The notes beneath the pieces are model-generated. The model was not told the origin of the DNA and did not search any database. It saw only the letters and a list, made by a program, of their open reading frames with translations. Positions 28,701 to 41,649 of a stretch of 64,000 nt of DNA are shown here, piece by piece (within the stretch, counting starts at the first letter, position 1; each line of letters starts with the position of its first letter). The DNA is from Corylus avellana (Eukaryota > Streptophyta > Magnoliopsida > Fagales > Betulaceae). Location: NCBI RefSeq assembly GCF_901000735.1, contig NC_081551.1, positions 21,232,545 through 21,296,544 on the forward strand. The letters are read 5' to 3'. The position numbers were made by a program, and so were the translations under genes.

Positions 28701-31700
28701 ATCCCTAGGACTGACCCCGAGAATAATTCCCTTACAAATGATAGGAGAGATCGTCCTATTGGATCAGATAAGGAAAGGGTGAATGTTAGAACCGTCAATA
28801 AGTATGTACAGCATCCTTAATTTTCAAGTTTGTTTTTAGTAATTTCATCCACTTAACAATATTATAATTGCTTTCCTTTTTCTATTATGTTAGCCTTCAG
28901 TTTACTAATGAAAGCTCCTTTTACTCTGATTCCTTTTGTTTTTGTTTTCTTAATGATAAAATCGTATATTTATTTACATTCTCTTTATTTTTTGCGGCGC
29001 TCAGGACAAATGTTCGGGATGATTTTAATTCTGCTAGTCCTACCTCAAACACGAAAATGAATGCATCTGTCCGGGCTCCGAGATCAGGTTCAGGCGTTGC
29101 ACCCAAGTTGTCCCCTGTTGTCCATAGAGCAAATGTTCAGAATGATTGGGAGATTTCTAATTGTACAAACAAGCCCCCTGCTGCTGTTGGAGTCAATAAT
29201 CGCAAACGCATGACATCAACACGGTCTTCATCCCCGCCTGTTGTTCACTGGGCTAGCCAACAGAAGACCTCCCGTACTGCAAGACGAACAAATCGTGTTC
29301 CTATTGTTTCGAGTAATGATGAAACTCCTAATCTGGATACTGGGTCTGATGTTACTGGTAATGACATTGGGTTGGGATTTGCCAAACGCATGCCTGGAAG
29401 TTCTCCTCAGCAAGTGAAATTAAAAAGTGATCCGTTGTCTTCAGCCACCTTATCTGAAAGCGAGGAGTCAGGGGCTGTGGAAACTAAATCCAGAGATAAG
29501 TGCAGAAAATCTGATGAGATAGATGAGAAAGCTGGACAGAATGTAACAAAAGTGTCCTCTCTGGTCCTACCATCAAGAAAGAATAAGCCAGTTGCTGGGG
29601 AAGAGCTTGGAGATGGTGTTCGGAGGCAAGGGAGGACTGGGCGAGGTTTTACTTCCACAAGATCTCTCATGCCAATGACAGTTGAGAAGCTTGGCAATGT
29701 GGGAACAGCAAAACAGCTCAGAAGTGCAAGACTTGGTTTTGATAAGACTGAAAGGTCAAACATTTTTGTCCTACATGCATTTTGCTGGTTGTCTAACAAA
29801 TTTATATCCCATTTTGTAGTCCCGGGCCACATGGATTAAAATCTAATAGTTTTATGAAATCTTTTACTCAGCAAGGCAGGTCGTCCACCAACTAGGAAAC
29901 TTTCTGACCGTAAAGCCTATCCACGTCAAAAGCATACAGCGATAAATGCAGCAGCAGATTTTCTCGGTAGTTGAACTACAAACTTCTTAGAAAATATTTA
30001 TGAACCCTTGATTTTCTATGGTTACTTTTTCCTATGCTAATCAATTTTGGTTTGTCTTGTTTAGTTGGGTCAGATGATGGACATGAGGAGCTATTGGCTG
30101 CTGCAAATGCTGTTATTAATCATGGTAATGTTCTCACTGAATTTTGAATCCATCTTACTGCTAAAATACTTGTAGTTTTTGGGTTAATTGATTTGTTTGT
30201 CACTGCAGCTCGTGCCCTTTCCAGCTCTTTTTGGAGGCAGATGGAGCTGTTTTTTGGTTATATATCTGATGCAGACATTGCTTTCTTAAAGCAACAAGTA
30301 ATGGCCCACCTTTTCTAGTTCTAAAGACTACATGAGATATATTAATCTTGTCTCACAGACTGATGTTGCGATCATTATTGTGTTAAAAATGTGGTATCGA
30401 TAAGTTGGCAGCATGATCTCATATGTTAACAAATTGAAATACTAAGGAAGCGATCCCCTTGACTTGATGGATACTTATTTGGAGTTTGTTTACTAGTCGA
30501 AGTAGAGTTCTAGTCCGTCGCAAGTGGCGTTCTTTGTGTGGATGGCGACTTTAGGACAAATATTAACTTGGATAATTTACGAAAGAGGAATATTATTGTG
30601 ACGGAGTGGTGCTGTATATGTAAGAAAGGTGGAGAGTCAATAGATCATTTACTCCTTCATTGTGAGGTTGCTACAGAGTTGTGGAGTGCACTTCTCTAGT
30701 TGTTTGGTGTTGCTTGGGTTATGTCTCGCAGGGTGAGGGATTTGTTGGGAAGTTGGAGGGGGCAGTTGGGCAACCGTAATGCTTTGAACATATGGGGGCT
30801 GGCTTCTTTGTGTTTGATGTGGTGTCTTTGGAGAGAGTGGAACGCAAGGAACTTTGACGATTGTGAGAATGGATTGTTAGAAATGAAGAGGATGATGCTA
30901 CAAACTTTGTATTTATGGAGAGTGGTAGTGTGACTGTTTCTAATTTTTCGGAGTTTTTAGAATTAAATTTTCCTGTCTCTATAATTTAGTGGTTTTCTTG
31001 TGTACTCCCTGGTTGCGACCCTCTACTCTTTGATTGTATATACATTACTTAACAAAAAGAAGTGGAGTTCTGGTCCCATTAGAAGAAGTTAAGATCTAGA
31101 GTCTATATTGGTGTGTCATCGTGCTCAAGTAAGCGAGAATTGAATAATAGAAATTGAGTACTTTGGTTTATGGAAGACTTGTATGTCTAGACTCTTTCTT
31201 CTCTTCTCTTTTCCTTGGTTATGTTCACATTACTATTCACATGCACTGTTCATTCCCCTGGATTCAATATTCTTCTCCATTTTCTTCCTTTTCAACCCCA
31301 ATCCATGTCCATTCTGCCATACCTTTGAAACCCTCAACCCTCGATTTGTTCTCAACCTTTTGACCGCAACTATCCATTCCAAACATACCTTAAAATCTCT
31401 AATTTGTTAATGCCAGAAAATTTCCAGCACCCAGTTTTCTCTAAAACTATAACCCACCACCTATTTCTACTAAGGAAACTATAAACTGACTGATAGAAAG
31501 GCTGTCCTATGTAACTCACTTTAGTAAATCGTGCAATTTGATACTTACCAAAAAAATATATTATAAAGTAATTCTTACATTGTGGTTGATTTTGGTAGAT
31601 GAAATATCTACCCTTAGATCTTTTTATATGATCATAGGATTGTGCTGTGGATACAATTTTCGTTGATGATAGGAAATTCAAATAGAATTTAAAAAAAGAT

Positions 31701-34700
31701 GTTTAAATCGTTTTCTATTGAGTTGGAGCTCTTTATATTTTGCTTATTTTTGACTTTTTATCTCCTTTTTTATCTATCTATTTCTTGCTTCTTTGTTTCA
31801 TCGTTTGAAGTTGTATCACTGCATCAAGGTTGTATTAAGCCTGACAGTGCCCATTCTTAGGATGTTGGTCCCAATGTTTGGAATTTGAAGCATAATAGCC
31901 ACATGTTTAAGTGTCACCTTTTCAGCCAGTATGATATTCCTTTGTCACTTAAGTACCATTTTTTGAAAAAATTTCTATTGTGGATGTGGGTTGGAGTAAC
32001 ATACTTGCTTTTTCAATGAATTTCATGGTTTCTTATCAGTGGAAATTAAATTATGATTTTTTTGATGTATAGAGTTCAAGACTGAGGAGTACCACTGTTT
32101 TCTTAGGCAAAATCCTATCATGTTTTTGACCTATTCTAATTTTCTTTTCTTTTTCTTTTTTGTTTTATCGGTAGGGAAATCTTGATTCCATTGCCCCTAC
32201 GCCAACCCTAGTTCATTCTAATGTTGTTGGTTGCAATACTGTTCCTAATGGATTTGGGTTGATTGAACAAGAAAAAGAGATGGGGCTTGCTACTGAAACA
32301 ACAAGCATCGAACTACTTGCAGAACAGTTAGTACCGGGCACAGGGGATCATAGTCTGATTCCCTTATGTCAGAGACTCATAGCAGCTTTAATATCAGAAG
32401 AGGATTGTAGTAATGGAAATGCAGACCTCAAATATAATGACTATGGAACTGAATTTGAGCTGGATGGAGAGTTGGAACCAAATAGTTTGAATCACCAGTC
32501 ACTGGTTAGCTTTCAGTTTGCTGGGCCTACTGCTTTTAATGGTTATAGGATAACTGGGAAGGCAGAGCATGATGAACCTGAAAGCAATTTAGTGGACATC
32601 CTAAGCACAGGGATGAACTCAAGCTTTGGTCTTTCTCCAAATGGCTTACATTCGGACCAACCATTGATGCCTAACATGGCATGTTCAGAATTTCAGTATG
32701 ATAATATGCAGATAAATGAAAAACTTCTCCTGGAAGTTCGAAGTGTTGGTATTTTTCCAGAACCTGTGGTAAGTTTACGTCTACAAGAACTTTCGCACTA
32801 ACTTTACATTTTTTTTTAATATGCTATGGTCTCTGTTCTGTTGAACATCTGACGTCAGTAGTTATGTAGACATTTTTATTTATCAGCTCCTTTTTTTTTT
32901 TTTTTCCAAATGTTTGGTTTCCACGTGATATCATCATTAAAACGCTCTCTCCTTGAAACTTCTACCCTTTCTGTTTTTTTTGGGGGGGTTGGGGGTTGAT
33001 AATGTGAAGATTATGGGGTTTTCTCTTTTTCTTTTTTCTTTGATAGGTAATATCAATTCATAAAAAAGTGCATAGGCCTTTTTTCTTGAGATGCTGGAAT
33101 GCTTTATGTCATGCTTTTTTAGCTTTGTTGTTAAGGTCTGTTTATGTATAATGTTTATTGCATGTGGTTTGTTATTCAGCCTGACATGGCACAGATGGAG
33201 GATGAAGGAATCAGTGACGAAATCAGTAGATTAGAGGAGAAGTACCAAGGACAGGTACTTGATACTATTACAAAAGCCCTTACATCAAATTGAGTATCTC
33301 TTTTCTTTATTGTGTTCATTTTCAACTTCCAATCCTCTTATGGTTAGCATTTAATATTCTTATGTAATGGAAATATGCCTATACCTATTTTAGTTGAACA
33401 GGATTTAGAGTTGGAAATGTACTTATCAGTAAAAAAAAAAAATTGAAAAGAAAATCTTTGGAGTTGGATATGAAAAAAGAATATTCATTTTTCATGTGTC
33501 ATGACGATGTTTATAACTGAACTTTTCTTCTTGCACTGAGCTAAACTCTATTCTTAAGATAGTGATCATATGAAAAAAAAGATTTGAAGTTGGATAGGGG
33601 AAAAAAATATTCATTTTTCATGTATCATGACTTCGTTTATAACTGGACTTTCCTTCTTGCACTGAGCTAAATTATATTCTTAAGATAGTAATCATATGAA
33701 TATGTTTGTTGATGCATTAGGTTTCCAAGAAGAAAGGCTTTCTAGATAGACTGTTGAAGTCTGCCTCAGCCATGAAAGATCTCCAAGAAAAGTAATAATT
33801 ATATTCTTCTGTTGTGATAAATTCTTTCTTTCACTGAAGTTTTTGTTCATCAAGTGTAAACAAAAACATGTATTCTTGTGTAGGGAGTTTGAACAACGTG
33901 CCCTTGACAAACTTGTTGGAATGGCCTGTGAAAAGTATATGGTAATCTTCGTAATGTTCATCCCCTTCTTTTGTCTTCAATTTAGTATCACTCCCGTCGT
34001 CTTTGTTTGCATGCAAATCTTGATGTAACAACTTTGCCTGGGCATAACCAAGAGCTAGAATGATGTTTTGTGAAAAGAAGAAAAAAACTACAATGAAAAA
34101 TTAATTTTGGCAGCCCCTTAAAACGAAAAATAAAGCTTCCTTTAACTACTTAGGGTGGGCTCGAAGCAGGCGTTTGGTTAGAGATGGGATATTAGGGATT
34201 TGGGGTGAAAGTAGGTGTAAGGGTTTTCCTTCGCTGAGCAAGAGTGGGATGTACTACTGGTTGATCCCAGTCCAGTTTGAGCAGGACTACTTTTTATATA
34301 ATAGAATGAAGAGCAAGCTAAGTGAATTCCAATGAGTCAAATTCTGACACCTCTCAGTCAACGGCTTGCATGCAACTTCTCTTGATACAACCAACTCATG
34401 CCATTGCCATTCCAGTGCTAAAGGAACTAGACCCTATGCAAAGCACCTATTTTGCATAGAGCTGGATTAAGTAGGTGTAAGGTTGGACTATACAGAAGAA
34501 AGAAGCAAATAGTAGAAGAAAAGAAGAAAGAATAGAAGAGAGCATCTCAAGCCTTTCGATCCAGGTTTATTAAGTACCATAGTACTGCATTTCCTGGAGT
34601 AATATCAACTATTGGAAAGTTTCCTAAAATTTACCTAGTAAGGATGATCTTATCAGTTTCCATTTTTCCTTTTTAGAGGGAAAGATATTGTTGACTACCC

Positions 34701-37357
34701 TTCCATTTTTGAAGATGAGAATCTTTAGCGTTAAGATGGAGGAAGGGGAAAAATTCATTAAGAAAGAAAAAAAAAATGGAAAAGTAATATATTTTAGGTG
34801 TCAAGGAACTTCTAAACTGTGCTGTTTATAATAGACAATTGTCTTGGCCTAATGGTAAAACACAACCATCATGAAGCGGACACTGTGGCTCAAATCTATT
34901 GCTTGCAATTAAAAACAAAATCAGATTTAATGATGGTTTTCCTGCATTACTTGTAGATTTGCTTCAAGTGTGATTGTCATTGACAATTATTATTGGTTCC
35001 ATATGAAAACCATGTGTACTGAAATGGGCCAAGGCCCTTGGTTTTGGTTAGAGGGTGTTGCTTGTGCCAATTTTTTTTTCTTGAGCAATACAAAGGAAAC
35101 AGGCTGGAGGGGGAGATCCTTTCCACTCTTAATTCTAAAGGATAATACAGGTAAGGAATTTGTGGGAAAGCTTCCAATAATTTGGTGGGAAGTGGCCCAT
35201 CTTGCTGCTTGATGTGCTCTTGAATTAGCACTTCTGCTAATTTTAGATGCAGTCCAGCTTTTGAAGAAGAGGAGGTGATTGTGCAGGTCGGAGAAAATTG
35301 GATTTATGTGCCAATCTGTGGCGAGCCTGGGATGGTTTATGGCCTGGGAGGCAATATGGGTCTCCTTCTAGAATGAGAGGATACCTGCCCATAGACGCTG
35401 CTAGCTTGACTGTTAGTAGTGCTGCTTGTGCCATTTATTACTCTTAATAAGTGGATGTAAATCTGTTCCTGTCTTTTTTTTTTTTTGGAACCTTTTGTTT
35501 GTTCTTCTCAATAAGATTTGAGCCTAAGACCTACTGGATCGCAGAGTATTGCTAGTAGTTTGTCATTGTTAAATTTTAGCTTTGACTCAATTGAGGAGTG
35601 GTATTCATGAAAAAAATTAAGAGAAAGCCACGGGCCAATCTGTTAAAAAAGCTGGCAGTTAAGGTCTCTAAGCACATGTTTTTATAGAGAGCCTTCTTTT
35701 TTTGTTTCTCTTTAGATACAAACTTACCTCTACTGGATAAATAAAAAATAATAAAATCTTGAGAATTATACAAATGGATGTTTAGTTGAAAAGTTGTTAT
35801 AAAAAATGGTGTATCATCTGGTTTTGTAAGTTCGAAGCAGCAGCTTTTGATCCGAATATACTGACCCTGGTGGATGACTTGTGTTTGAAATGTACTCTCT
35901 CTCTTCTTTGGTTTCTGTGTGTATTTGATATGTATATTCATCCCATGTTTAGTTATGTATTTTCCTACTATTTCTTGGTGCCTTTTTTAAAAAAATTAAT
36001 ATTAGTTGAGGGTGTCTAGATTATATTGAAAAAAAAAAATTGGCTATCATGCCTTGGCTATCATATTGTTAAATGCTGCTGGAGTTCTGTTTTGTAAGTT
36101 TGATTTGGAAACATGGTAGATTGAATTTAATACAGTTGTTGTTTTATAGACTTGTTGGGGTACTCATGGAACCAGTGGGAAGGGTTCCAGTAACAAATCT
36201 GCCAAGCAAGCTGCCTCAGCATTTGTTAAACGGACATTAGAACGATGTCATAAATTTAAAGATACAGGAAAGAGCTGCTTCAGCGAGCCCTTATTTAAGG
36301 ACATGTTTCTTTCTGGGACTTTCAACCTTGATGGTGCACGACAAGCTGATACTACCACAGAGGGTGAATCAACCAAACCATATGCCTCCATCCGTTCTCT
36401 GGAAGGTAGGTTTTCTGGTATTTCCTATGATGCCTTATGGGCAAAATAGTGGCATTCTGCTTAATGCTCTGTATATCTTTGAAAATGTGTTTTTATTTCC
36501 AATGTGTTCACTTGGAAAAAGGTCTTGGTGGGGTTTATACAGTTGGCAAATTTCTTTTGTCCTTTTTGTTTTGTGGTCATGAGTCATGATTAAGTTGTGG
36601 ATTGTTGTTTTTTCGTTTCTTTGCAGCTTCCATGGGTTCACAGCAAAGCCCTTCACAGTTTAGTCAGAATCTGGACAACCAGGATATTAATTCGATGGAT
36701 GTGCTTACTCCTGTAAATCACTTGTCTGAACAAACTACTGGTAGTGGTAGAGAAGATACATGGTCAAACAGGGTGAAGAAGAGGGAGTTGTTACTTGACG
36801 ATGTTGGTGGCACTATTGGTACTTCGAGTGCCCCATCAGGCATTGGTAGTTCTCTATCAAGTAGTGCCAAAGGAAAGAGAAGTGAGAGGGACAGAGATGG
36901 AAAGGGACACAGCAGAGAGATCTTATCTAGAAATGGGACTACTAAAATTGGTCGACCCGCTTTATCCAATGTTAAGGGGGAAAGAAAATCTAAAACGAAA
37001 CCTAAGCAGAGGACAACTCAGCTATCTGTTTCCGTAAATGGCCTTGTTGGCAAGATATCAGAGCAACCCAAATCAGCATTGCCTTCTGTATCAAAGTCAA
37101 ATGAAATTGCTACACGTAGCAATGTCAAGGGAAAAGATGAGTATGGCTTGGATGTATTGGATGAGCATGAGCCTCTTGATTTATCCCATCTACAGCTACC
37201 GGGAATGGATGTACTAGGTGTGCCTGATGATCTTGATGAACAAGGCCAGGATCTGGGTTCATGGTTGAACATTGATGATGATGCATTGCAAGATAATGAC
37301 TTCATGGGCCTTCAAATTCCAATGGATGACCTTTCGGACTTAAACATGATGGTTTGA
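25714..37357 (+). CDS. ADA3: ADA3-like SAGA subunit (large Ser/Arg-rich nuclear protein)
   Basis: Fourteen coding exons: 25714-26129, 26199-26475, 27008-27306, 28619-28801, 29005-29754, 29872-29966, 30065-30124, 30209-30297, 32175-32768, 33180-33254, 33721-33791, 33884-33941, 36150-36405, 36627-37357. Their joined length is 3954 bases (1317 residues). The ATG at 25714 gives MATSSKFDMPSGSPDR, the N-terminus I remember for the Arabidopsis At4g29790/At2g19390 family. Residues 1-720 are basic, rich in Ser, Arg and Lys, and probably disordered. Residues about 780-990 resemble the ADA3/TADA3 region: LIPLCQRLIAALISEE, LLLEVRSVGIFPEP, then a charged helical part (DEISRLEEKYQGQ). The last 60 residues are strongly acidic. 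ADA3 joins ADA2 and GCN5 in the histone acetyltransferase module of SAGA. That assignment rests on motif resemblance and memory; 'serine/arginine repetitive matrix-like' is the usual automatic name. Introns hold LINE fragments. Confidence 0.88.
26548..26588. repeat. CT/GT compound microsatellite
   Basis: (CT)n runs directly into GTGTATGTGTGTGTGTG within intron 2 of the ADA3-like gene. The rest of that intron, and the intron at 27307-28618, are AT-rich with no recognisable element. Confidence 0.8.
30517..31060 (+). mobile_element. 5'-truncated LINE (zf-RVT end) in ADA3-like intron 8
   Basis: Contains the LINE zinc-knuckle segment (CCICKKGGESIDHLLLHCE-like in translation, with frameshifts), then LMWCLWREWNARNFDDCE in the frame at 30700-30933. 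The tail is GTATATACATTACTTAACAAAAAG. It is flanked by AGTAGAGTTCTAGTCC (30501-30516) and AGTGGAGTTCTGGTCC (31061-31076), a 16-base target duplication with two mismatches. The remainder of this 1.9-kb intron (30298-32174) shows nothing else I recognise. Confidence 0.8.
33021..33080 (-). mobile_element. Possible LINE tail remnant
   Basis: TTTTTTCTTTGATAGG followed by a decayed match to the older LINE 3' end seen at 10680-10740 (ATATCAATTCATAAAAAAG). It lies in the intron at 32769-33179. No target duplication was found, and the match is short. Confidence 0.35.
34838..34920 (+). mobile_element. Possible tRNA-derived SINE remnant
   Basis: TTGGCCTAATGGTAAAAC resembles an A-box region, and GTGGCTCAAATCTA resembles a B-box at the expected spacing. 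An A-rich end follows. No clear target duplication. Located in the 2.2-kb intron 33942-36149 of the ADA3-like gene. Confidence 0.4.
35243..35434 (-). mobile_element. LINE RNase H domain fragment in ADA3-like intron 12
   Basis: Minus-strand translation gives AQAALLTVKLAASMG and YPLILEGDPY, the pattern of the RVT_3 RNase H domain in plant LINEs (an EA.AAL..A...A...G....LEGD signature). The frame is short and the reading decays afterwards. Boundaries and target duplication are not resolved. Confidence 0.55.
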
Positions 37358-40300
37358 AGTTGCTTTCTTTGTATAGTCTTGTTCATTATACCATTGACAC
37401 ACGAGAAAAAGTCGCTGTTGTCAAGAAATGACCCGTTATGGATAGTCATTTGGCTATCGGGATCACAATTAGGTTATATAAATTCTTTTGTAGACTCTGC
37501 ACAAGTTGATTTCGAGTGAACCTTTCGGATGTTTTGGATTTTGCTCCTGTATTAAGTTGGTGACTTCGACTGTAAATTTTTGTTCAAGGTACAAGTTAGT
37601 ACGTCCTAGCAATTATATCTTTAGCAAACACTGGATCCTGGCTGTAGCTGTCACAAGTGAGAGAACAGTGCCTCTTGTATTCCTCTTGTACATACATTTT
37701 ATATTTCCAATAAAATCAGCTTTTTATTCCATTCTCTCCTGGCCGGCTTACTTGTGTACTGAGGTATTTCCTTCTTTCCATAACTTTCGGTTTCTGATTC
37801 CTTGAGGATAATTTGCTTCTGTCGTCTTCTACAGTTAAAGTTGTGGTAAATGCATTATCTCATTCTAGGTTTTGTTCATCAAGGATTCTTTTCTTGAGAA
37901 AGTAGATTTCACTATGTAACAATCTGATTATAATCATAGCCAGGCTTTCATCAAACAAATAAATGACACTTTTGGTTTTTGCTCTTCACTTGGTTTCATT
38001 CGTACTTTATGTTACTTTTGGTGTATTTTCAGGTTTCTAATTTTTTCATAATCTCTCAGGCTAGCTGATGGTAATTTTTTTCTTGCCCATATTTGTTCGG
38101 CCTCTTATTCTTTAGAAGTCATGCCACTGATTTGGACTATTGATAAGCTATGTTTTTGTGATTTTTTTTTTTCCCTGGAAAGCCCATAAGCCATTATAGT
38201 TGATGATGACTCTGGGATTTTATTTTTGAACTAAAGCTCATGATGATTGCAGGGACCATTGTCATTACTTGACAGGGTTAAACTTTTTACCTGGAATGTG
38301 TCACCTTCCTAAATGTGATTAATTTGCAAGCAGCTTTTTATGGCTGAGGTAAGTCTTTAAGCTCTGGCCTTTAGTCAACTCTTATCATGTTTTAGATTTG
38401 TTTGAAGTTTTGATCTGTGTTTCATTTAAAGGCATTTATCTCTATGCTCTAAGGCAACACAGTATCGTTACGGCTTGGTGTATGACATTAGACTCAAAAT
38501 AGAGAGATTCATCCCTTGAAATTATGTAGCTGAACTTGATGCTCAGATCATTCTCAAGGCTCACCTTATGTATGGTTGGCTCTTCTGCCTCACCAGAAAC
38601 TACTAGTTTCTTGCTTCAAAGGATAATTTCTCTTACCCATTTCATAATTACAGTAAATGTTGTTAATGTAGTTGAGATTTCAAAACACTGCATGATGCTG
38701 GTAGTGTTTTATTTTGTTCTCATTTTCCATTTATGCTGGTAGGTGGTTTTAAAGGACATTGCTTTATATCTGCCTTTTACTGAATCCATTTTGAGCAATC
38801 ACAACAAATAGTTTATTTCTGCCAGTGTACTCTAGTTTTCTGTCTCATTTGTATGAGGACACCTATATTTCCCTTGGCTTTTTGACTGCAGGCTTTCGTG
38901 GCTTTTGTCATTCGAGGGGATTGTGGCCCCAAAGAATCTGAATCAGTGCCTTCAATGAACTTCAGTAAATTCAGCTGCTTTCTTTTAGCTCGAATTTTAC
39001 CCTGTATGTGTCAGGGTAATCAAACAAATGAGGGGCAGAACTTGTGTGGATATTATAGAAAGTAGCAATTTTATTCGTTTAATGTGGTGATAAGCATGGG
39101 CTACCTCCATTATTGCATCTAAACACATCCACTTTTGCACTGTAATTTGCTAATTTCTGTTGCATGGATGTGTTCATCCAGCCTGTGGTTGATTGCAATT
39201 TATCCAGCGGGGGATTGCCACGAGCCTTTTCCGGTCAGGACAGGCCACAGCATAAAACATTTTGTATAACGATTCTGTTGAATGAGAGTAGTGTAACACT
39301 TCCCAGTTGTCCTTTGAGGTACAATTGATAGTTTGAGGAGAACATTATCATTGGGGTGATAGTTTGAGGGGGATATGTATATTTTTTTCCAAAAGAAAAA
39401 TGTGTTGATACCAACATTTCGGATAGTCAGGTCGGCAACGGGGTCACCTGTAAAACAAGGAAAATTTACAAGGTGATACCGACCAAATGGGGCCAACCTC
39501 CGAAATGTCTAAGTCAAGAGAAGAAACCCAATAAAAAGAGAGTAAAGAAGAGAAAACGTGGGTAGTTGTAACGTTTTTTTTTTTAGTTTTTTTTTTAATT
39601 TTCCTAATTTGTGTAGTTGTAATGTTGATTTCCCCTTTTTATAGTCCTTACATCCCGGTAAGTTGACGGCCACCAAAGGAAAGAGTTTAGTGCTTGAGCT
39701 TATATGTGGGATGTGGTGGACCAAAACTATAGACTTACTTGGATTTCAAGGGCCTCTTGGTTGGGCTTAATGGGCCCTTCCATAACCAAATAATCTATAC
39801 TTAAAAGAATAAATAAAAGGGTAAAGTCTATTTAAGTCATTCAAATTACTACTTTAATGACAATTTACTCTCTAAACTATCAATTGTGATAATTTACTTC
39901 ACAAATTATCAAAACAATGACAGTGTAGGCCCAATTTTTTTAAAAAAAAATGACGAAATTACTCCAATAGAATTTTTGTCCTTTTCAAAAACAAGCCCAT
40001 TGATAAATTTATATAATTATTTCGTGTAACATTTCATCTGGATTACGTGGCACGAAACATTTCTCTATTTTTTTTTTTTTTTTTTTTTGTGAGTGGGAAA
40101 CATTTCTTTAAGTTGGATATTTCCAGAAGATTTTTATTTATGAGATTATTTTAACTATTATACAAGGGTGTGCATAGCCATGCCCCACACGACATGTCAC
40201 AAACTTTTCATCTCTTAAGCTCATTTATTTTTTATTAGTTTCCCAATTTAGTTTATTTGTAAAGTTTATTGCGGTGCAAATTACTGATATTATTGGAATC

Positions 40301-40900
40301 ATCCATATTTACTCCTTATAATAAAATTTAATAATATATATATTGTTATGTTATTTAAAATTTTTAAATGACATAATATTATTAAAATTCAAAAATAAAT
40401 AAAAAATCTTGACGATGAGATCACTTCTCTCTATTTCACCCAAATAGCTTTGTGTACTTTCCTCTTTCTTTTCTTTTTTTTAATTTTTAATTTTTTCAAT
40501 TTTTTAATTTTTTGAGTACTAATAGTTAATTCGGCTCTCTGTAATTCCCCACCACGAAGGGGGTTACGTGTGTTTCTCAACAAATCGGATACGTATCTCC
40601 CTGTTGGACACGTGCGTTTCTGCTTTTTATTATTAACGTAATTCTTGCATTTGTAAGCTTTATACGGTTCCTCCTCCTTGGCCACTTCTCCTTCCTCACG
40701 CTTCAATGCAGTGTACTGAAACGGTAAGGAACAGCTGCTCGTACATATACATATTCATTCTTGTTGCCTGTAGTTTCGTTTTTTTTTTTTTTTAACAGAA
40801 AGTGTTGACAATGTTTCAGAAAGAGTGTTTTTTTTTTCAGAAGTTCTTCGTGTTTTGAGAGATTCTAGAATGAGAGGTCGCAGGTGCTGAGAGTGATGAC
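37358..40900. other. Intergenic DNA between the ADA3-like and PP2C genes
   Basis: The first part is the 3' untranslated region. About 38.0-39.1 kb is T-rich and gene-like in composition, but no exon could be supported. Two pieces match arms of the Mutator-like MITE at 57758-58123: about 39300-39385 (GATAGTTTGAGG words) and about 39820-39975 (GTAAAGTCTATTTAAG and ACAATTTACTCTCTAAACTATC). T runs lie at 40070-40090 and 40486-40512. Nothing else recognised. Confidence 0.5.
37709..37714 (+). terminator. Candidate poly(A) signal of the ADA3-like gene
   Basis: AATAAA, 352 bases after the stop codon, preceded by T-rich sequence. This fits an ordinary plant 3' untranslated region, but plant signals are loose. 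Confidence 0.4.
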
Positions 40901-40928
40901 AGAGTTGGTGGTGTGACTTATTGGAAAC

Positions 40929-41236
40929 ATGGAAGTAACTAAGGAGCAAGAAACTCAAATGGGTTACCTCAGATCCAGGTAACCCCTTTGTTACCTGTTT
41001 CTTCAAGGATTCTCTGTTTTGTTTTTGTGGTTTTTTCTGTCTTTCTTGTGTTTGTTAGATTCAGAGACTTTTTTTTTCTCATATCTATCTGGTCAGGTTC
41101 ATATTTTTCCTTTTTTTTTTTTATATGGATCAAAGGGTTGGTTAAAGTGGTAGAAGTAAATGATTTGTATCTCATTTTAGTCACTGTCTCCCACTGGTTC
41201 TTGGGGGTTAGATAGAGAAGCCTCAGAGGTTTTGTA

Positions 41237-41298
<62 letters not shown>

Positions 41299-41649
41299 AG
41301 CATGTGGGTTCAGTATATTATTTGATTCTCACATAATGGAAGTTTAAATCCCTTTTTTTTTCCCAACAGTTCATAATTTCCTTGCTTCCTAGCTCCAATT
41401 TGTTTGCACTTTGTACAAGCTTCTAGGTTGGTTCTATTTCAGATCATAGATTTTTTTTTTCTTCTTGTCTTTTTGTTAATAAGTGAGTCTTGTAAAGGCA
41501 ATTTACATGTCCAACCCATATTAGAATTGAGATAAACTAGTTGAAGAGTAGTAGTTTATTCTGGGGGGTTTGGAAAGTTTTGAGTTTTTCTGCTACAAGG
41601 AAAAAAGGGATATGATATTATCTGTAATGAGTCAGTAGTAACAACACAG
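40929..41649 (+). promoter_or_regulatory. PP2C leader: upstream ATG and probable leader intron
   Basis: A well-placed upstream ATG (AACATGG, 40929) opens a frame of 17 codons that ends in TAA at the putative donor TCCAG|GTAACC (GT at 40979-40980). An acceptor, ACACAG, lies directly before the main ATG at 41650. If that intron is removed, the upstream frame continues into exon 1 in a different frame and overlaps the PP2C start. Splicing and start choice could therefore affect translation. No transcript evidence is available. Confidence 0.4.
41242..41297. repeat. TA microsatellite, 28 units
   Basis: About 56 bases of uninterrupted TA within the putative leader intron of the PP2C gene. Such tracts vary readily in length between individuals. 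Confidence 0.9.
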
